Origin: Deltaproteobacteria bacterium Ga0077550
GTDB lineage: Bacteria > Myxococcota_A > Polyangia > Nannocystales > Nannocystaceae
DNA: 64,000 nucleotides
Direction of reading: 5' to 3'
NCBI GenBank assembly: GCA_001464385.1
Contig: LNFB01000248.1
Span: forward strand, 52,521-116,520
A program made the translations under genes and the position numbers. How positions within the stretch are numbered: position 1 is the first letter of the stretch; the number at the start of each line of letters is the position of its first letter. The notes under the pieces are model-generated. The model was given only the letters and a program-made list of their open reading frames with translations, ran no database searches and was not told the origin of the DNA. Positions 54,148-62,847 of the stretch are shown piece by piece.

Positions 54148-55044
54148 TCACCCGCCGGGCGCGATGAACCGCAGCGACGGCTTGTCGAGCATCACCGTGG
54201 TGCCCGGCGGCACGCTGTGCGTGAGCCAGACGTTGCCACCGACGATCGATCCGGCGCCGATCACCGTGTCGCCCCCGAGGATGGTGGCGCCGGCGTAGAT
54301 CGTCACATCGTCCTCGATCGTCGGGTGCCGCTTGAGCCGGCTGCGGCCCGTGCGTCCGCTGACCGAGAGCGCGCCGAGCGTCACGCCCTGGTAGATCTTC
54401 ACCCGGTCGCCGATCACCGTGGTCTCGCCGACGACCACGCCGGTGCCGTGATCGATGAAGAAGCTGTGGCCGATCGTCGCGCCGGGGTGGATGTCGATCC
54501 CCGTCTGGCGGTGGACGATCTCGGTCATCATGCGCGGGATGAGCGGCACGCCCCAGCCGTGCAGCGCGTGCGCGATCCGATGGACGGCGATCGCCTCGAT
54601 GCCCGGGTAGCTCATGATGATCTCCGAAGCGCTCGCCGCCGCGGGATCGCCTCCGAGGGCCGCCTGCACGTCGGTGTCGAGGATCTCGCGCAGCCGCGGG
54701 ATCTCGCGCACCACGTCCAGGGCGAGCTGGCGCGCGCGGGCCTCGTTGGCCGCCGCCTCCGCTCCGCTCGACGTGAACGCTCGGCCGGCGACGACCTCGA
54801 GCCGACGCAGCACGCGGACGCAGCGCTCGCCGACGAAGTAGCGGCACGTCAGCGCGTCGACCTCGTCCTCGACGAAGTAGCCGGGGAACACGATCGAGAG
54901 CAGGTCGTCGAGCAGACCCGAGACCAACGCGCGCGAGGGCAGGTTGGCGCCGTCGAGGTGGTTGATGTTGCCGTGCAGCGCGTACGACGCGACGATGTCG
55001 TCGATTGCCTGCGCCAACACGCGCTGATCGAGATCGTCGGCCAT
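54148..55044 (-). CDS. cysE: serine O-acetyltransferase
   Basis: The 298-residue product makes O-acetylserine from serine and acetyl-CoA. The helical N-terminal domain (about 1-150) is followed by left-handed beta-helix hexapeptide repeats: GIDIHPGATIGHSFFIDHGTG, VVVGETTVIGDRVKIYQGVT, RHPTIEDDVTIYAGATILG. The catalytic His and Asp in HPGATIG/FIDHGTG are kept. Length and N-terminus resemble the EpsC-like bacterial-plant long forms. The ATG at 55044 is chosen over a GTG six codons earlier. It works with CysK encoded at 45322-46275. It is convergent with the MocR gene. Confidence 0.95.
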   Translation of the reverse strand: MADDLDQRVLAQAIDDIVASYALHGNINHLDGANLPSRALVSGLLDDLLSIVFPGYFVEDEVDALTCRYFVGERCVRVLRRLEVVAGRAFTSSGAEAAANEARARQLALDVVREIPRLREILDTDVQAALGGDPAAASASEIIMSYPGIEAIAVHRIAHALHGWGVPLIPRMMTEIVHRQTGIDIHPGATIGHSFFIDHGTGVVVGETTVIGDRVKIYQGVTLGALSVSGRTGRSRLKRHPTIEDDVTIYAGATILGGDTVIGAGSIVGGNVWLTHSVPPGTTVMLDKPSLRFIAPGG

Positions 55045-55091
55045 CGCCGCGGACGATACCACCCGCGGTGAGCCGCCTGTCGGTCGGATCC

Positions 55092-55120
55092 TTGGTCGGC
55101 CAATTCCGGTCGGCTACACT
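55092..55120 (+). promoter_or_regulatory. sigma-70-like promoter
   Basis: TTGGTC (55092-55097), a 17-base spacer and TACACT (55115-55120) give four of six matches in each box. The start would be near 55127, about 39 bases before the TTG at 55166. Confidence 0.5.
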
Positions 55121-55165
55121 GCGCGGCGCCGGTCGTCCCGGCGTTACCCGAGCGAGCGTCCCGGT

Positions 55166-55438
55166 TTGAGCGAAGCCACCGTCACTCCGGATCCCCTCGT
55201 GCTGCTGGTTCGAGCGCTGCTCCTCGCGGGGACCGAGGGCCTCGGGGCCCCGCAGGTGGCGGCGTTCGTCTCGGGGTGGACCGCGGCGCTCGACCTCGTC
55301 GAGCGCACGGACCTCACCGCCATGGATGGGGACCCCGACCTACGGTCGGCGGTCGCCGGCCTCGTTCGCCGCATTCGAGACGCTCAGCGCAGCGCCTTGA
55401 GTGACGACGACGACGACGACCGGGACGCGTCCCCGTAG
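55166..55438 (+). CDS. 90-residue acidic protein, unknown function
   Basis: The product starts at a TTG and is mainly helical (PLVLLVRALLLAGTEG, QVAAFVSGWTAALDLVERTD, LVRRIRDAQ) with a tail of six aspartates. No signal peptide is present. A promoter match lies at the right distance. It is convergent with the Fis-like gene, 7 bp apart. The start codon and reality of the gene are less certain than for larger neighbours. Confidence 0.55.
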   Translation: MSEATVTPDPLVLLVRALLLAGTEGLGAPQVAAFVSGWTAALDLVERTDLTAMDGDPDLRSAVAGLVRRIRDAQRSALSDDDDDDRDASP

Positions 55439-55445
55439 GCGGTCG

Positions 55446-55670
55446 TCAGCGCGCCTCGGCCGAGGCGAGCGCCACGTCGGCCGCGCGGGAATCCCGCTCC
55501 TCCGCCGATGGCCAATCGATCCGGTGCTTGATCATGCGGCGCTTGAGCGCGTGCCGCGTGATCCCGAGCAGCTGGGCGGCGTCCACGATGCTGCCGCCCT
55601 TCTCGAGGGCCTGCAGACACATCATGCGTTCGGCTTTGCGGAGGTTGAGGTCTTCCAGGAGTATCGCCAT
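55446..55670 (-). CDS. small Fis-type helix-turn-helix regulator
   Basis: The 74-residue product starts MAILLEDLNLRKAERMMCLQ and has the Fis-type HTH in GGSIVDAAQLLGITRHALKR (about 24-43), followed by RMIKHRIDWP. This is the DNA-binding part of NtrC-family activators without their AAA+ domain. Alone it may act as a DNA-bending or repressor protein. An in-frame ATG at 55709 would add 13 residues (MLFHQLVFTYDGS) and lies next to an A-rich stretch. The start is therefore uncertain. Confidence 0.8.
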   Translation of the reverse strand: MAILLEDLNLRKAERMMCLQALEKGGSIVDAAQLLGITRHALKRRMIKHRIDWPSAEERDSRAADVALASAEAR

Positions 55671-56120
55671 GGACCCATCGTACGTGAAAACGAGCTGGTG
55701 GAAAAGCATTTTTTTGTAAGAACTAATACCTGCACGACTGGACCAGAATGGGCGAAACGGCCCACATATGTCCCGCCGCAGGAGTTTGGCTTGTCACGGG
55801 AAGTGCAGTACCGCGCCGATTCACCATGGAAACCTGGCCGTTCGGCCCGTGCATCTTCGCCGAAACGGCAACGCAGCGCACGTGAGTCGCGGTTCTGAAA
55901 CAGTCCGCCGCACTTTCCGCACCATAGTGGATAAACGATTTTCGCGACCCGCCCCGCCAAGCCACAGGGCCCTCGACGGCCTCGCAGCCGGGGGGTCGGA
56001 GCGGCGCGCCCGCAGTCGGCGGCCCTTCGGGCTGCCGGATTCCTTTGGGCATCTGCCGGGCCCCAGTACCATGGCGCCGACGCGGTGCCCGATCACCACA
56101 GATCCACGCCGAAGACGGTG
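55671..56120. other. intergenic region with an AT-rich island
   Basis: This gap of about 450 bp lies between the Fis-like gene (minus) and the receiver-domain gene (plus). Bases 55681-55735 are strongly AT-rich for this genome (runs AAAA and TTTTTTT). They probably carry the promoter of the Fis-like gene; a possible -10 on the minus strand is TATTAG near 55725-55730, without a convincing -35. The rest (55740-56100) shows no coding-like frame. Short inverted pieces GGGCGAAACGGCCC and GGCCGTTCGGCC occur. Confidence 0.55.
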
Positions 56121-57569
56121 ATGCGAGTGCTCGTCGTCGACGACGACGTCAGTGTTCGCTTTCCCCTCGAACGCGCACTGCGCAAGGCAGGCATCGAGAC
56201 CGGCTCGGCGACGAGCGTGCGTCATGCGATCGATCGCCTGCGCAACGAGCCGTTCGACGTGCTGCTCACCGACGTCACGATCGGTGGCATCGACGGCACC
56301 ACACTGCTGCAGTGGGTCGGCAGCTTCGCGCCGTCGACCCACGCCTTCATCATCTCGTCGAGCGTGAGCGACGAGATTCGCTCGGTCTACGGCAAGTCCG
56401 GCGTACGGATCTTCAGCAAGCCGGTCGACATGGACGCGCTGCTCGCCGCGCTCGAGGAGGCCGGCCCGCGCCGCGGCTTCTACGGCAACGCGATCGAGCT
56501 CGAGTTCTTCGACTACGTGCAGATGGTCGCGCTGTCGGGCCGCGACAAGCTCGTCGAGGTCGCGACCCCGTCGGGCAAGGGGCTCATCTGGTTCGAGCAC
56601 GGCGACATCGTGCACTGCGAGTACGAGGAGTTCCGTGGCGAGACGGCGTTCTACAAGCTGCTCGCGGTCAACCGCGGCACGTTCAAGGAGCTGTTCAACC
56701 GCAGGGCCCCGCGGCACACGGTGACCCGATCGAGCACGCACCTCTTGATGGAGGCGGCGCGGCAGGCCGACGAGGGGATCCTCGGGCTCGACCGGCCCGA
56801 CGCGGCGGAGGCCCACGCCGCGCCGCCGGAGCCGGCGCCCGCCGAGGAGCCGCGCACGGTCGAGGCCCCGCGCACGCCGCTCGCCGTGAGCGACGACGAC
56901 GGCATCGTCGCGGAGGAGACCTCGTTCGAGGAGCTCAACGACGAGGGGCTCGTCGACATCGGCGTCGACGTCCCGCTCGACGGGGCGTTCGACGCCGAGT
57001 CGTCGATGACCGGCGCCCTGGTCGACCCGTTGGAGGTGCCGCGTGGCCTGACGTCCGCGGTGCCGCAGCCGGTCGCCAGCCGCGAGCACCCGGTCGGCTT
57101 CGACGAGTCCACGCAGCCCCACGCGCGCACCCGGCCGGTGGGCAAGGTCGAGGCCCGCGCGATGCCCTTCGGCGAGAGCTCGCTGGCCGGGCCCGACGAC
57201 TCCGCCGCCCTCAGCACCGCGGCCGGGCACGCGATCTTCGACGACCCCGACACCCGGACGGGGATGCTCGATCAGTTCTGGCAGTTCGAGGGCATCAACG
57301 GCGTCGCGATCATCTCGAGCACCGGCAAGGTCCTCGCGGAGGACATGCGCACCAACAGCTCGCTCGTGACGCTCGCCGGCTTCTACATGCGCGGCGCGGC
57401 CCGCATCGCCCGCACGCTGGGCTTCAATGTGTTCGATGGCGTCGTCGCGCGCTCGGTCAACGGTCAGCAGATGGTCATGGTCAGCATGGGCGCGGCTTCG
57501 GCGGTGTTGTCCGTGGCGCCCGACGCCGACCCCGAGTCGGTCCGCGACGCGGTGATGGGGGTCGAGTGA
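56121..57569 (+). CDS. receiver - DUF4388 - roadblock/LC7-like protein
   Basis: The 482-residue product starts at the ATG at 56121, just before the receiver fold (a GTG 12 codons earlier is possible). The receiver has D7-D9, phospho-acceptor D51 (LLTDVTIGG) and K100. DUF4388 (PATAN-like) covers about 118-215: FFDYVQMVALSGRDKLVEV, GLIWFEHGDIVHCEYEEFRG, AFYKLL. An acidic Ala/Pro linker follows (220-360). The last 110 residues look like a roadblock/LC7 fold (MLDQFWQFEGINGVAIISST, NVFDGVVARSVNGQQMVMVS). Myxobacteria use such proteins in motility and polarity signalling. The gene overlaps the next roadblock gene (GTGA). Confidence 0.87.
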   Translation: MRVLVVDDDVSVRFPLERALRKAGIETGSATSVRHAIDRLRNEPFDVLLTDVTIGGIDGTTLLQWVGSFAPSTHAFIISSSVSDEIRSVYGKSGVRIFSKPVDMDALLAALEEAGPRRGFYGNAIELEFFDYVQMVALSGRDKLVEVATPSGKGLIWFEHGDIVHCEYEEFRGETAFYKLLAVNRGTFKELFNRRAPRHTVTRSSTHLLMEAARQADEGILGLDRPDAAEAHAAPPEPAPAEEPRTVEAPRTPLAVSDDDGIVAEETSFEELNDEGLVDIGVDVPLDGAFDAESSMTGALVDPLEVPRGLTSAVPQPVASREHPVGFDESTQPHARTRPVGKVEARAMPFGESSLAGPDDSAALSTAAGHAIFDDPDTRTGMLDQFWQFEGINGVAIISSTGKVLAEDMRTNSSLVTLAGFYMRGAARIARTLGFNVFDGVVARSVNGQQMVMVSMGAASAVLSVAPDADPESVRDAVMGVE

Positions 57570-58261
57570 GCGAAGGGACCCGCGAACAACTCCTCGATCT
57601 CCTCGAGGAGCTCGGTGCGATCCAGGGCGTGCGCGGGGCGTTGATCGCCACCGCCGACGGCGCGATGGCGGCGGGCGCCCGCAGCGGCCTGCCCGCGGTG
57701 GTCGCGAACGACGTCGCGAAGACCGTGCGGCGCATGACCGTCGCCTCCGAGACGGTGGGCGTGCCGCTGCGCGAGCTCCTGATCAACTTCGGCCCCGCGC
57801 GCATGATCGTGATCCCCCTGACCGAGGACGCCACCGTGGTCGCGTTGCTCGAGCGCGACACCGCCGTGTCGCCGGTGCGCAGCCTCATCGCCGTGCAGGT
57901 CGACGCGCTGCGCGAGCTGCTGTCGGCCCACGGCGACGGCGCGCTCGAGGCCCCGATGTCGCAGGAGACCGAGGACGAGATATCCCGGATCCTCTCGGGC
58001 GATCTCGCCGGCGTCCTCAACCGCCTGAGCGACCAGTTCTCCACCCACTACGTGCGGACCGGCCACGATGCGGTCCGCGCCGACTCGGTCGTCCGTGAGC
58101 AGCTGCGGGAGTGGCTCTTGTGCTGCAACCCGTCGGCGTACACGCTCCCGCTCCTCGCCGACGGGCTCGGACAGCTCCTGGACGAGTACCCCGCCGAGCG
58201 CGGCGCCTTCATGGAGGCGGCGCACGACACGATCCGTGCGGCCCAGGGCGACGGCGGCTGA
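57566..58261 (+). CDS. roadblock/LC7 domain protein
   Basis: The 231-residue product starts at a GTG overlapping the stop of the receiver-domain gene. The roadblock fold covers about 5-118: LLDLLEELGAIQGVRGALIA, TADGAMAAGARSGLPAVVAN, LINFGPARMIVIPLTEDATV, VALLERD. A helical C-terminal extension of about 110 residues has no recognised domain. Roadblock proteins regulate small Ras-like GTPases (MglB acts on MglA), but no GTPase gene is next to it. It may pair with the roadblock-like end of the upstream protein. Confidence 0.85.
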   Translation: MSEGTREQLLDLLEELGAIQGVRGALIATADGAMAAGARSGLPAVVANDVAKTVRRMTVASETVGVPLRELLINFGPARMIVIPLTEDATVVALLERDTAVSPVRSLIAVQVDALRELLSAHGDGALEAPMSQETEDEISRILSGDLAGVLNRLSDQFSTHYVRTGHDAVRADSVVREQLREWLLCCNPSAYTLPLLADGLGQLLDEYPAERGAFMEAAHDTIRAAQGDGG

Positions 58262-58266
58262 AGCCC

Positions 58267-58295
58267 TTGCGCGTCCGCGAAAAATCGCGTACCAC
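58267..58295 (+). promoter_or_regulatory. candidate tRNA promoter
   Basis: TTGCGC (58267-58272), a 17-base spacer and TACCAC (58290-58295) place the start near 58302, ten bases before the tRNA. The spacer holds a CGCGA-AAAA-TCGCG hairpin that could also end the upstream operon. Confidence 0.4.
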
Positions 58296-58311
58296 AACGG
58301 CCCTACCGAAC

Positions 58312-58384
<73 letters not shown>

Positions 58385-58401
58385 CCGGGGGATGATTGGT
58401 T

Positions 58402-60030
58402 TCACGGGGGCGCGGCGGCGTCCGCCGCGAGCGCCCGCGCCTCGGCGACGAGCTCCGGCGGGAATCCGGAGCGCTCGAGCAACGCGATGGCGTTGGTCGC
58501 CTGGAGCACCCCGGGCCGCAGGCGGTAGTCGAACACGACGTCGTCCTCCTCGATCTGCTCGGTGAAGTGGCCGAGGGTGTACTGCCGCTCGAGCAGGCCG
58601 CAGAGCTCGCGATCGTGCGTCGCGGCGACGACCAGATCGGTGATGGCGAGACGCCGCAGCACCGCCGCGCTCGCGGCGATGCGCTCGTGGGGGTTGGTGC
58701 CGCGCAGCGCCTCGTCGAGGACGAACAGGCGCGTGCCGTCGGCGGCGTCGACGAGGGCGTGGATGCGGTCGACCTCGGCCCGGAACAGGCTCACGCCGGC
58801 GGCGAGGTCGTCGTGGGCGCCCATCGCCGTGGCGGCCGCGGCCAGCCCGATCGCCTGGGCGAGCACCGCGTCGACGGCGATCGCCCGCAGCAGCGTGCTC
58901 TTGCCCGCCATGTTGGAGCCGGTGACCAGGAGGCCCGAAGGGCCCAGCGCGACGTCGTTGCCGACCGCGTCGACCACGAGGGGGTGGCGCACGTCGGTCG
59001 CGACGAGGCCCACCGCGTCGGTCGTGATCTCCGCGTCGACCAGTGCGTCGTCGTGCGCGCGGAGGTACGCGATCGACAGCGCGGCGTCGATCTCGCCCAC
59101 GAGGTCGAGCACGCGGAGGTAGTCACCGCGGTGCTCGGCGATCGCGGCCGTCGCCCGCTGATACGCCACGAACTCGGTCAGCGCGAAGGCCCGCGCGTAC
59201 TCGGCGGCCAGCTCGGTGGTCTCGCCCAGGCGACTCGGACGCGGCGGGGAGACCCGACCGAACGCGCGGCGCAGGGGCCCGATGCGGTCCAGGACCTCGC
59301 CGAGGTGGGGAGCCGCGGCCGCCGGGATCGCGGCGCGCAGCGCCTCGGCGACGTCCAGCACGCGGCGGACATCGGCGACGGACTCGAGGTGCGGACCGAT
59401 GGTGCGGTTGGTGAGCGTGTGGACGACGGGCAGCGCCAGCGCGATCGCGAGGCCGACGAACACCAGCGGCGCGTGACCGAGGGCGATGCCTCCGAGCAGC
59501 GACGCTGCCATCGCCACGGGGAGCAGGCGCAGGAGCCACACCGGGCCAGGCAGCCGCGGGAGCGCGCCGCGGAGCGCGGACGCGGCGTACCAGCCGTGCG
59601 CGTCACCCAGCCCGAGGAGTACGCGCTGCATGGCCACCCGGGCCTGCCGATCCTCGGCGACCGCCATCGACAGCCCACGCCGCCGCTCGAGCTCCTCCGG
59701 GTCGATCGCGGGGCAGCGGAGCATGCGATGCAGAACCTGCGCACCGACCGAGCAGAGCGTGCGATCGATGCGACCGAAGACCCGCGGCATGTCGAGGTCG
59801 GACCACGTCGCCGCATCGAGCCGATGACACCCCGCCGGCGGATCCCTCGGCGTGAGGGCGTCGATCGGGCGATCGTCCCGGGATCGGCGCAGCGGCTGAC
59901 CCCACGTCCGATCGAGCTCCAGCATCGCGGACCGTCGCTCGCGGCGCGCGGCGAGCCACCGCGGCACGGTGAACGCCGCGAGCGCGGTCGCAAAGACGGC
60001 TGCGATCGCCGCGAGCTCGGGGGCCTTCAT
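58402..60030 (-). CDS. membrane-anchored MutS-like ATPase
   Basis: The 542-residue protein ends in a MutS ATPase domain: Walker A TGSNMAGKSTLLRAI (370-384), Walker B RLFVLDEALRGTNPHER, then AATHDRELCGLLE. It lacks the mismatch-recognition and connector domains of MutS. Instead it has a membrane helix at 5-22 and two more at about 163-205 (WLLRLLPVAMAASLLGGIAL; LVFVGLAIALALPVVHTL). A short MutS core/lever region lies at about 215-340. This form is known in many bacteria as a 'MutS-related' membrane protein without a proven role in repair. It ends 17 bp after the tRNA on the opposite strand. Confidence 0.9.
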   Translation of the reverse strand: MKAPELAAIAAVFATALAAFTVPRWLAARRERRSAMLELDRTWGQPLRRSRDDRPIDALTPRDPPAGCHRLDAATWSDLDMPRVFGRIDRTLCSVGAQVLHRMLRCPAIDPEELERRRGLSMAVAEDRQARVAMQRVLLGLGDAHGWYAASALRGALPRLPGPVWLLRLLPVAMAASLLGGIALGHAPLVFVGLAIALALPVVHTLTNRTIGPHLESVADVRRVLDVAEALRAAIPAAAAPHLGEVLDRIGPLRRAFGRVSPPRPSRLGETTELAAEYARAFALTEFVAYQRATAAIAEHRGDYLRVLDLVGEIDAALSIAYLRAHDDALVDAEITTDAVGLVATDVRHPLVVDAVGNDVALGPSGLLVTGSNMAGKSTLLRAIAVDAVLAQAIGLAAAATAMGAHDDLAAGVSLFRAEVDRIHALVDAADGTRLFVLDEALRGTNPHERIAASAAVLRRLAITDLVVAATHDRELCGLLERQYTLGHFTEQIEEDDVVFDYRLRPGVLQATNAIALLERSGFPPELVAEARALAADAAAPP

Positions 60031-60082
60031 CGGCGAGGCCCAGCATAGGCGATCGCCGCCAGGATCTGTCGCGGGCCCCTCG

Positions 60083-61081
60083 CTACCCCGGGATCGCCAG
60101 CTCCACCGAGATCGCGAAGTGGTCGGACGTGTACATCATGTCCGGCCCGTAGCCCCACTGGTCGACCACCCAGTCGGTGGCCGTCCACGGCGCCCCGGTC
60201 ATGAACACGTGATCGATCCGACCGGCCGGTTCGTAGCTCGGGACCGGGTCGAGGTTGGTGTCCTGTCGCCACGCGTCGCCGCTCTGCACGAACGCGTCGT
60301 CGAACCGCGGGCCTTCACCGTCGACGCCCTGCGTGAGGATGTCGTACGCGAGATCGGCGAGGTCCGAGTTGAAGTCGCCGACCATGAGCACCGGCACCTC
60401 GGCGCCGAGGCTCGCCGTGCGCTCGAGCACCAGCGGCGCGCTGCGCTCCTGCGACGGGGCGTTGTTGTCGAAGTGCGTGGTCGCGAAGACGAACTCGACG
60501 TCCTCGGCCACGGCCCGCAGCCGTGCCCACGCGACGAGCCGCGGCAGCTGCGGCGCGGCGAAGCCGGTGGAGTAGGGCATGTCGGGCTTGGGCGACAGCC
60601 AGTAGAAGCCGTGCTCGACCTCCTCGAACATCTCGGTCCGGTACCAGATGGCGGCGTCGGCGTAGTCGAGCATGTCCTCGGTCGGCTTGGCGAACCAGAT
60701 GCTGGTGTAGCCAGGGATCTCGGCGGCGATCTCGTCGACCTCGACCGCCGAGAACAGCTCCTGTGTGCCGAGCAGATCGGGATCGTGGCGCCGGATCGTG
60801 TCGCCGATGTGCGGGATGCGGGCGTCCCACTGCTCGTAGCCGTCGGGCGTGCAGCTCTCGCACATGATGTTGAAGGTCATCACCCGCCACGGCCCGAGCG
60901 GCACGACCGGTGCGCCGGTCGTGGTGTCGCCGCCGCCCGTGTCGGAGGTGACCGCCCCGGAGCTCGTCGACGCGGCCGAGGTCTCGACGGCGCCGGTGGA
61001 TTCCGCGGCGGGCGACGGCCCATCGTCGCCGCACGCAGCGGCGACGGCGAGGACGACGACGAGTGCTGGACGGCTCAGCAC
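60083..61081 (-). CDS. endonuclease/exonuclease/phosphatase (EEP) family lipoprotein
   Basis: The 332-residue product starts at a GTG at 61081 with lipobox AAAC (Cys about 17) and a Thr/Ser/Gly linker. The EEP fold is clear: VMTFNIMCE, DLLGTQELF (metal-binding Glu), THFDNN, LMVGDFNSD, GRIDHVF and the terminal TSDHFAI with catalytic His. Secreted members may be nucleases, phosphodiesterases or sphingomyelinase-like; sequence does not decide. The start lies 7 bases inside the end of the TolA-like lipoprotein gene, so the two are co-transcribed. Confidence 0.87.
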   Translation of the reverse strand: MLSRPALVVVLAVAAACGDDGPSPAAESTGAVETSAASTSSGAVTSDTGGGDTTTGAPVVPLGPWRVMTFNIMCESCTPDGYEQWDARIPHIGDTIRRHDPDLLGTQELFSAVEVDEIAAEIPGYTSIWFAKPTEDMLDYADAAIWYRTEMFEEVEHGFYWLSPKPDMPYSTGFAAPQLPRLVAWARLRAVAEDVEFVFATTHFDNNAPSQERSAPLVLERTASLGAEVPVLMVGDFNSDLADLAYDILTQGVDGEGPRFDDAFVQSGDAWRQDTNLDPVPSYEPAGRIDHVFMTGAPWTATDWVVDQWGYGPDMMYTSDHFAISVELAIPG

Positions 61082-62667
61082 TTGCCGGCCTTCATCTTGC
61101 CCTTTTTCAGGCACCAGCGCGCCAGCTCGACCGGCGTTGCCGGGGCGCCGCCCATGCGGTTGCCGACCGTGAACTGGACCTCGCAGCTCTTCGGCGTGCC
61201 GGCGAGCACCTCGGAGGTGAAGCCCTGGCCGGTCATGCGCGTGGTCTCGCCGGGCTCGAGGTAGTGCAGCTCGACGCCGGAGAACCAGGTCTTCTCGACG
61301 CGCGAGGTGCTGCCGACCTTGCAGGTGACGTGGGCCTCGATCATGCCGTTCTGATCGATCGGCGTCTTGGCGGTGACGTCGGCCTGCACCTTGAGGTTGA
61401 ACTGGTTGGGGCCCGCGCCGTACGGGGCGACGAGCTCGAGCTTGACGCCGTCGACCGTGGCCGAGGTCGCGGACAGCGGCGTGTCGGCGCCGGGCGCCGG
61501 CGCGGCGGGATCACACGCGCCCTCGGTCACCTTGGCGTCCTTGAAGCAGCCCTTCTTCAGCAGGGTCTCCTCGTACTCCGACCAGCTGCCGGCCTTGAGC
61601 TTGCGCAGCAGGTACGAGACGTCACAGACGCTGGGCGCCTCGGTGAAGGCGAACGCGGGGTTCCAGTACATCCGCACCGGGCGGACCAGCGATTCGCCGG
61701 GCTCGTACTTGAACGGACCGGCCGAGAGGTAGGGGAACTGGGTGTCGACCAGCTTCTGCGTGCCATTGACGCACGCGCTCTTGATCACGAGCTGGGCGTT
61801 GTCCTCGATCGCGGCGTTGACCTGCAGCACACCGCTGATCGACACGCCGGGCGCGCCGCCGTACGCGGCGTCGGGCTTCACCGAGAGGTCGAACACCTCG
61901 AGCGGCAGCGTAGCCCCCGACATCGCCGCGGCGGCGATCGGCGGGTCGCACGGGCCGACCTTGGTCGCGCCGGTGGCGTCGTAGCACGAGGTCGCCAGGG
62001 GCACCGACACGCCGCCGAACCCGGCGCCGAGGCGGAACTCGAGCTGGCACGGGGACATCGCCGCGTCGACGCCCTGGGTGAAGAGCTGGCCGGTGAGCGC
62101 CGTCGTCTCGCCCGCGGCGAACTGGTGCAGCTGCTTGCTGTAGTCGGTGAGGTTGACCTGGGCGACGTCGGCGAAGATCCGCGCGTCCTTCTTGCAGGAC
62201 GCCTTCACGTGGACGTACGTGCCGGTGTTGATCGCCTCGTTGAACTTGGCCTTGGTGTCGATCTTGAGCGTTCCGCCGCCGCTGCCGAACATGCCGCCCG
62301 CGGTGATCGTGATGTCCGAGAGCAGCAGCGGCTTCTTCGCGTCCTCCTCGGCCTTCTTCTTGGCCTCGGCGTCGGCGGCGGCCTTCTTCGCGGCCTCGTC
62401 GGCGGCGGCCTTCTTCTTGGCCTCCTCTTCGGCGCTGGCCTTCTTCTTGGCCTCCTCGTCGGCGGCGGCCTTCTTCTTGGCCTCTTCGTCGGCGGCGGCC
62501 TTCTTCTTGGCCTCTTCGTCGGCGGCGGTCTTCGCCGCGTCGTCGGACTTGGCCTCGTCCTTGCCGGTGAGCTTGTCGCAGCCGGTGAGCGTGAGCGCGG
62601 TGGCGAGCGCGGGGGTGAGGAAAGCGCGGACGAGATCGGACGAGCGCGGGTTCGACATGACGGACAT
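61075..62667 (-). CDS. lipoprotein with TolA-like Glu/Ala/Lys helix
   Basis: The 530-residue product starts at the ATG at 62667, with AGGG five bases upstream; an ATG at 62658 is also possible. The lipobox is LTGC (Cys about 30). Residues about 38-115 are repeats of DEEAKKKAAA, a long charged alpha-helix like that of TolA. The rest (about 120-530) holds two related beta-rich domains, each with paired cysteines and a motif like QFAAGETTALTGQLFTQG or YLEPGETTRMTGQGFTSE. They suggest an internal duplication. It could span the periplasm. The family is not recognised. Confidence 0.78.
   Translation of the reverse strand: MSVMSNPRSSDLVRAFLTPALATALTLTGCDKLTGKDEAKSDDAAKTAADEEAKKKAAADEEAKKKAAADEEAKKKASAEEEAKKKAAADEAAKKAAADAEAKKKAEEDAKKPLLLSDITITAGGMFGSGGGTLKIDTKAKFNEAINTGTYVHVKASCKKDARIFADVAQVNLTDYSKQLHQFAAGETTALTGQLFTQGVDAAMSPCQLEFRLGAGFGGVSVPLATSCYDATGATKVGPCDPPIAAAAMSGATLPLEVFDLSVKPDAAYGGAPGVSISGVLQVNAAIEDNAQLVIKSACVNGTQKLVDTQFPYLSAGPFKYEPGESLVRPVRMYWNPAFAFTEAPSVCDVSYLLRKLKAGSWSEYEETLLKKGCFKDAKVTEGACDPAAPAPGADTPLSATSATVDGVKLELVAPYGAGPNQFNLKVQADVTAKTPIDQNGMIEAHVTCKVGSTSRVEKTWFSGVELHYLEPGETTRMTGQGFTSEVLAGTPKSCEVQFTVGNRMGGAPATPVELARWCLKKGKMKAGKC
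62341..62535. repeat. 30-bp repeats coding the Glu/Ala/Lys helix
   Basis: About six copies of a unit like GCCTTCTTCTTGGCCTCCTC plus GTCGGCGGCG lie head to tail, coding DEEAKKKAAA on the minus strand. Some copies carry in-frame changes. Confidence 0.9.
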
Positions 62668-62847
62668 GGGCCCTGAACTTGGCAGAGTTGACGCGCACTG
62701 GGGAGGTGGGTTGCGCCTGCGAACCGCCGATTTCTCGCGGACGCGCCGACGGCCACGAAACCACGGTTTGCGGCCGTCGCCGGGGATAGACGGGCCGGGT
62801 CCGGTTTCGATCACGCGACGGACCGCCGCCCGCAGCCTCGCGCGGCC

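Noticed and set aside
55622..55960. 112-codon minus-strand frame with CGKC and several Cys
   Set aside because: It overlaps the Fis-like gene and the AT-rich promoter region, and has no consistent third-position bias.
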